Assembly: GCA_009911175.1 (NCBI GenBank)
Contig: QXWX01000033.1
Location: 1 to 17,228 of the forward strand
Direction of reading: 5' to 3'
DNA from: Lachnospiraceae bacterium
GTDB lineage: Bacteria > Bacillota_A > Clostridia > Lachnospirales > Lachnospiraceae
DNA length: 17,228 nt
Position numbers and translations under genes: made by a program. Every line of letters starts with the position of its first letter. The stretch's first letter is position 1. The notes under the pieces were generated by a model. It was not told the origin of the DNA, made no database searches, and worked only from the letters and a program-made list of their open reading frames with translations. Shown here in pieces: positions 14,076-17,228 of this stretch.

Positions 14076-15269
14076 ATGGCTAAAGCTAAATTTGAAAGAA
14101 CAAAACCACATGCTAATATTGGTACCATCGGCCACGTTGACCATGGTAAGACAACTCTGACAGCAGCGATCACAAAGGTTCTTGCTAAGAGAGTAGAAGG
14201 TAACGCAGAGGTGGCTTTCGACAACATCGATAAGGCTCCGGAAGAGAGAGAGCGTGGAATCACAATCTCTACCGCTCACGTTGAGTATGAGACAGACAAC
14301 CGTCACTATGCGCACGTTGACTGCCCGGGACATGCTGACTACGTTAAGAACATGATCACCGGTGCTGCTCAGATGGACGGCGCGATCCTGGTTGTAGCTG
14401 CTACAGACGGAGTTATGGCTCAGACAAGAGAGCATATCTTGCTTTCCCGCCAGGTTAACGTTCCGTATATCGTAGTATTCATGAATAAGTGTGATATGGT
14501 TGACGATGAAGAGCTGCTTGAACTGGTTGAGATGGAGATCCGTGAGCTGCTTGACGAGTATGAGTTCCCGGGAGATGACACTCCTGTTATCCAGGGTTCT
14601 GCTCTGAAGGCTCTGGAAGATCCGGACAGCGAATGGGGCGACAAGGTTATGGAGCTTATGAAGGCTGTTGACGAGTGGATCCCGACACCGGAGCGTGATA
14701 CAGATAAGCCGTTCCTGATGCCTGTAGAGGACGTATTCTCCATCACAGGACGTGGAACTGTTGCTACAGGCCGTGTAGAGCGTGGAACACTTCACGTATC
14801 TGACGAAGTAGAGATCATCGGTATTCATGAGGATATCCGTAAGACTGTTGTAACTGGTATCGAGATGTTCCGTAAGCTGCTTGACGAGGCTCGCGCAGGT
14901 GATAACATCGGCGCATTGCTCCGTGGCGTACAGAGAACAGAGATCGAAAGAGGTCAGGTTCTGATCAAACCAGGTACCGTAAAGTGTCATACAAAGTTTA
15001 CCTGCCAGGTATACGTACTGACAAAGGATGAAGGTGGCCGTCATACTCCGTTCTTCAACAACTACAGACCGCAGTTCTATTTCAGAACAACAGACGTTAC
15101 AGGTGTCTGCGATCTGCCGGAGGGCGTAGAGATGTGTATGCCTGGAGATAACGTAGAGATGACAGTTGAACTGATCCATCCGGTAGCTATGGAGGAAGGT
15201 CTTCGTTTCGCTATCCGTGAAGGCGGACGTACAGTAGGATCTGGTACAGTAGCTAAGATTATTGAGTAA
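14076..15269 (+). CDS. tuf: Translation elongation factor Tu
   Basis: EF-Tu carries aminoacyl-tRNA to the ribosome as a GTP complex. The 397-residue protein begins [20 protein letters not shown], with GHVDHGKT (19-26), DCPGH (82-86) and NKCD (137-140). Domain II contains [18 protein letters not shown] and domain III ends [11 protein letters not shown], all as expected. An in-frame ATG at 14034 would add 14 unrelated residues; AAGGAGG at 14060-14066 lies 9 bases before the ATG at 14076, which was chosen. Codon use is strongly biased in the manner of very highly expressed genes. It is the last gene of the operon, has its own promoter, and is followed by a terminator. Confidence 0.99.
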   Translation: MAKAKFERTKPHANIGTIGHVDHGKTTLTAAITKVLAKRVEGNAEVAFDNIDKAPEERERGITISTAHVEYETDNRHYAHVDCPGHADYVKNMITGAAQMDGAILVVAATDGVMAQTREHILLSRQVNVPYIVVFMNKCDMVDDEELLELVEMEIRELLDEYEFPGDDTPVIQGSALKALEDPDSEWGDKVMELMKAVDEWIPTPERDTDKPFLMPVEDVFSITGRGTVATGRVERGTLHVSDEVEIIGIHEDIRKTVVTGIEMFRKLLDEARAGDNIGALLRGVQRTEIERGQVLIKPGTVKCHTKFTCQVYVLTKDEGGRHTPFFNNYRPQFYFRTTDVTGVCDLPEGVEMCMPGDNVEMTVELIHPVAMEEGLRFAIREGGRTVGSGTVAKIIE

Positions 15270-15303
15270 TCAGTAAAAAGTGATATTTCAAGGGGCTTTC
15301 TGA
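15268..15303 (+). repeat. Left copy of tuf 3'-flank direct repeat
   Basis: Starting in the tuf stop codon, the first 17 bases (AATCAGTAAAAAGTGAT) and then AAGGGGCTTTCTGA (15290-15303) are repeated at 17102-17135, with only a small indel and substitution between the two blocks. The two copies bracket the AT-rich three-gene operon. Confidence 0.85.
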
Positions 15304-15323
15304 GAAATCGGGGAGCCCCTTTT
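15290..15323 (+). terminator. tuf/str operon intrinsic terminator
   Basis: AAGGGGCTTTCTGA (15290-15303) pairs with TCGGGGAGCCCCTT (15308-15321) through a 14-bp stem that includes three G-T pairs, capped by a GAAA tetraloop. A short T-tract (15320-15323) follows. It ends the str operon transcript. Confidence 0.85.
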
Positions 15324-15409
15324 GAAATTTTGTAATAGTAAAAGAGCGGAAGATTGGTGCCAAAACGGTGCTAAGAAAAATTTAAAATTTGTGAAATTAG
15401 AAATAAGTA

Positions 15410-15437
15410 TTGAAGAAATCCACCAATTTGATATAAT
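15410..15437 (+). promoter_or_regulatory. Promoter of the three-gene cassette
   Basis: TTGAAG (15410-15415) and a perfect TATAAT (15432-15437) with a 16-base spacer lie about 30 bases before the first gene of the cassette. No operator-like repeat is visible around it. The cassette therefore appears independently transcribed behind the tuf terminator. Confidence 0.75.
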
Positions 15438-15471
15438 TTAGATATTAACATACAGAAGGAAGGAATAGAAA

Positions 15472-16104
15472 ATGAAAAGCCCAAATGTAAATATTTACAA
15501 AGTTCAGATGGCTTATTTTTTTAGGGAGAAAAGTGAAATTAGAGCATTTGGACTTATTAGTAGCTTGTATAATCAGCTGAAAGATGTTTTTAAAACAGAA
15601 CCACAATCAATACCTATTCCTGACGATGCACCTGACGATGTTCCGCGTTGTGTTTGGAATGATGTTAATACATCGTTGACATTTAATAAGTTAAGATTAG
15701 ATTTTTCTTTTAATATTCCATCGAGATTTAATTGGGAACAATTATTAGTTAGGTTTAATGATAAAATCACTAATGCATTTGATGAATGTGATGTTATTAT
15801 TGATAGGGTCGGATTAGTTTCGGAATTAATGTCTTTTGATAATCTACATAATCTACTAAATGAGTATGTAAAGATAGATAAGTTCAATGGTGCTAGTGAA
15901 GTTAATATGTCATGGTTGGAAAATATTGATTTATATAATGTTTGGACTTATATCATTATTAATGAATCAAAGAATGAGAATAAGATTATATTTGATATAA
16001 ACAGTTTGCCGGATAGCAAATTGAGCGAGCAAGGAGTATTAGGTAAGGAAGCAATAAGCAGGTGTGCAGAAAAGTTGAAGGGAAAGATGCTGAATGTATT
16101 ATAA
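15472..16104 (+). CDS. Cassette gene 1: unknown protein with TIGR04255-like pattern
   Basis: This 210-residue protein starts at an ATG behind AAGGAAGGAA. It has no signal peptide or membrane helix and is expected in the cytoplasm. Visible features are an N-terminal segment (VNIYKVQMAYFF), a proline/aspartate stretch PIPDDAPDDVPRCVW (48-62), alternating strands (TSLTFNKLRLDFSFNI), then NWEQLLVRFNDKITNAF and IIDRVGLVSEL (109-119), and a C-terminal helix with EAISRCAEKLKGKM. The order, especially the WxxLLxxF helix before an IxRVGL strand, resembles TIGR04255-type proteins, a family without known activity; this is a weak impression. No catalytic motif is recognised. The gene is very AT-rich compared with tuf. 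Its last 11 bases overlap gene 2, indicating translational coupling. Confidence 0.7.
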   Translation: MKSPNVNIYKVQMAYFFREKSEIRAFGLISSLYNQLKDVFKTEPQSIPIPDDAPDDVPRCVWNDVNTSLTFNKLRLDFSFNIPSRFNWEQLLVRFNDKITNAFDECDVIIDRVGLVSELMSFDNLHNLLNEYVKIDKFNGASEVNMSWLENIDLYNVWTYIIINESKNENKIIFDINSLPDSKLSEQGVLGKEAISRCAEKLKGKMLNVL

Positions 16105-16654
16105 TTCAAATAATGCGGTGTTAAGACAGCCAACTGTAGGGGCAAATAAGGTAAGCAGCATTGTCTCTTATGCAATGAATGGTCTTTTTGAAAGACTAGA
16201 AAATATATTCGAATTTAAATCAGGAATAAAGAGTAGTGCTGTAGGATATAATAGTGAAAAATATGAGCAATTGGAAAAGATATATTCGATGGCATATACG
16301 AAAATTAATTCATTAGAAAAAAATTATGTGAAAGCAAATGCGACACTGAGTGAAATAGAAAAACTGAAGGATAATTGGAATGATAACGGTGCAAGTGCCT
16401 TTTCTTCAAAGTTGATTGAGAAGTGTAGAGGGATTGTAATGCAGTTGGCTTCTGAACCGTTTATTTGCCCTACCGCATGTGGTTCAATTCAATTCGAATA
16501 TGAAAAGGAAAATGGAGACTATTTGGAATTTGAAATTTATGAAGATAGAATTGAATGTTTCTTAGATACATCTGGTGGAGAGCAAGAATTTAATTTGCAT
16601 GGTATTTCTGCAACTGATAGAATGAAGCAAATGGTGGTGGATTTTTATGCTTGA
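16094..16654 (+). CDS. Cassette gene 2: unknown protein with WNDNGA motif
   Basis: This 186-residue protein overlaps gene 1 by 11 bases and gene 3 by 8 bases. The N-terminal third includes VGANKVSSIVSYAMNGLFE (about 15-33). A helical, coiled-coil-like segment follows (about 54-92). Then comes LKDNWNDNGASAFSSKLIEKC (about 91-111) and a beta-rich end ICPTACGSIQFEYEKENGDYLEFEIYEDRIECFLDT (about 124-159). The W-x-D-x-G-A segment, followed by a helix, a P-T...GSIQFE strand and a Y-L-E-F-E-I-Y strand, is a pattern I have seen in uncharacterised accessory proteins, but I cannot name a function. No membrane helix or enzyme motif is visible. Its close packing with genes 1 and 3 suggests the three act together. 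Confidence 0.7.
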   Translation: MYYNSNNAVLRQPTVGANKVSSIVSYAMNGLFERLENIFEFKSGIKSSAVGYNSEKYEQLEKIYSMAYTKINSLEKNYVKANATLSEIEKLKDNWNDNGASAFSSKLIEKCRGIVMQLASEPFICPTACGSIQFEYEKENGDYLEFEIYEDRIECFLDTSGGEQEFNLHGISATDRMKQMVVDFYA

Positions 16655-17060
16655 AAGAGACTGGGGCGCAATATACCGTAGAGTAAAAAGTAAGCCAATT
16701 TTTATGAAAGAGGGCAGACCATCATCGGCACTATTTAAAGACAGTAAAGGTGTATCGGTTGATAGAGATGGTAGCAGAGAAATATGTAGTATAATAGCAG
16801 ATGAAGAACGTTTGCATTCTTTGTATACTAATGGATTATCTGACGTAGAAATTAGAGAACGAGGGGAGGAATTAAAAGCAATTATTCAACTAACCGATTC
16901 GCAGTGTGATTCAGTTGAGGCTTGTGTTGTTCCTGATCCGATAAATGGGGAAAATGAATATCATGCGTTACTTCAAAAATCAGAAACAGAAATTCAATTA
17001 TCAAAAAGTCAAGCTAAAACATTGGCAAAATTGGCGACAGTAATAAAAAATTATGCATGA
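16647..17060 (+). CDS. Cassette gene 3: unknown protein with GRPSSALFKDSKGVSVDRDG motif
   Basis: This 137-residue protein starts at an ATG 8 bases inside gene 2. Its ribosome site is weak, so reinitiation after gene 2 is likely. The N-terminal third is charged and looks conserved in kind: WGAIYRRVKSKPIFMKEG, then GRPSSALFKDSKGVSVDRDG (23-42). A more variable middle follows (RLHSLYTNGLSDVEIRERG) and a helical end rich in Lys, Ser and Gln (KSQAKTLAKLATVIKNYA). The invariant-looking F-K-D-S-K-G-x-S-V-D-R stretch suggests a functional loop rather than a simple structural protein. No family of known function is recognised. A terminator follows about 60 bases after the stop, closing the three-gene unit. 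Confidence 0.7.
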   Translation: MLERDWGAIYRRVKSKPIFMKEGRPSSALFKDSKGVSVDRDGSREICSIIADEERLHSLYTNGLSDVEIRERGEELKAIIQLTDSQCDSVEACVVPDPINGENEYHALLQKSETEIQLSKSQAKTLAKLATVIKNYA

Positions 17061-17101
17061 ATTCATTATTGTTTATGAGGGGATTTTTGTGTTATATAAA
17101 A

Positions 17102-17135
17102 AATCAGTAAAAAGTGATTTTAAGGGGCTTTCTGA
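17102..17135 (+). repeat. Right copy of tuf 3'-flank direct repeat
   Basis: AATCAGTAAAAAGTGAT (17102-17118) is identical to the bases at the tuf stop, and AAGGGGCTTTCTGA (17122-17135) is identical to the left terminator arm. The right copy lies about 1.83 kb from the left one, just after cassette gene 3. Confidence 0.85.
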
Positions 17136-17156
17136 TAATTCAGAAAGCCCCTTTTT
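17122..17156 (+). terminator. Intrinsic terminator ending the three-gene cassette
   Basis: AAGGGGCTTTCTGA (17122-17135) pairs perfectly with TCAGAAAGCCCCTT (17140-17153) around a TAAT loop, with five T residues at 17152-17156. The 5' arm matches the tuf terminator, whereas the 3' arm differs from it and restores Watson-Crick pairing. Confidence 0.92.
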
Positions 17157-17157
17157 G

Positions 17158-17228
17158 GTGTGCCCGGTGGGCACACGTTCTAACGGGTGAAAGTCCCCAA
17201 TCCGCCCGGCAGTGGGAAGGATACAGCC
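17158..17228 (+). mobile_element. 5' end of a group II intron, probably class IIC (partial)
   Basis: The sequence GTGTGCCCGG (17158-17167) is the 5' boundary motif of bacterial group II introns and matches the start of the Oceanobacillus iheyensis IIC intron as I know it. The following GGGTGAAAGTCCCC is the matching early domain I stem. GTGTGCCC/GGGCACAC can form a hairpin at the very start. The intron begins one base after the T-tract of a terminator; class IIC introns insert just downstream of terminator hairpins, so the position supports the call independently. Catalytic domains and any reverse transcriptase ORF lie beyond the window. Confidence 0.8.

Noticed and set aside
14058..15179. 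373-residue minus-strand open frame across tuf
   Set aside because: It is antisense to EF-Tu and arises from the strong codon bias of tuf. It has no domain, no ribosome site and an unnatural composition.
1..17228. CRISPR arrays
   Set aside because: No set of regularly spaced identical repeats is present; the only repeats are the palindromic units at 1414-1639 and the duplicated terminator.

Overview
The window looks like a chromosomal segment of a Gram-positive Clostridia member, most likely Lachnospiraceae. The evidence is the str operon order rpsL-rpsG-fusA-tuf, strong AGGAGG ribosome binding sites, TTGACA/TATAAT promoters at 17 bp spacing, a BlaI/M56 pair, a GH42 beta-galactosidase divergent from an AraC regulator, and a DUF4340 protein next to a GldG-like ABC accessory protein. 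The family assignment is inference from gene content and style, not from a search.

Layout. (1) 1-1239: the end of a GldG-like ABC-system protein and a DUF4340 lipoprotein-like or membrane-anchored protein, in one operon. (2) 1414-1639: two adjoining MITE-like inverted-repeat units sharing a CTAG, then a small membrane/zinc-ribbon protein (1680-2096). (3) 2167-2607: a tRNA locus with tRNA-Leu(CAG) and tRNA-Gly(TCC) on +, and a convergent tRNA-Ala(CGC) on -, separated by a bidirectional terminator. (4) 2709-6607: an AraC regulator divergent from a GH42 beta-galactosidase, followed by a small membrane ORF and the internally deleted remnant of an MBOAT O-acyltransferase. (5) 6686-8110: a BlaI-type repressor and M56 (BlaR1/MecR1-like) metallopeptidase operon with two operator dyads over its promoter; the peptidase ends in what looks like half a PASTA repeat. 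(6) 8123-9041: a 55-residue small gene with its own terminator, and xpt. (7) 9210-10390: a membrane acyltransferase-3 gene interrupted by one in-frame TAG. (8) 10457-15323: promoter, rpsL, an unusually long structured spacer, rpsG, fusA, an internal promoter, tuf and a terminator. (9) 15410-17156: an AT-rich three-gene operon with overlapping ORFs of unknown function, bracketed by two copies of the tuf 3' flank and terminator. (10) 17158-17228: the 5' end of a group II intron, probably class IIC, placed directly after the second terminator.

How the parts relate. The str operon is core translation machinery. The region behind tuf is an accessory insertion point holding a captured three-gene cassette and a retro-intron that targets terminator hairpins. 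The cassette is the best candidate here for an undescribed system: compact, translationally coupled, with its own promoter and terminator, of foreign base composition, and coding for three proteins without any enzymatic motif I recognise. The stretch 6163-10390 carries two decayed surface-modification acyltransferase genes (MBOAT and acyltransferase-3), suggesting recent loss of envelope or polysaccharide modification functions.
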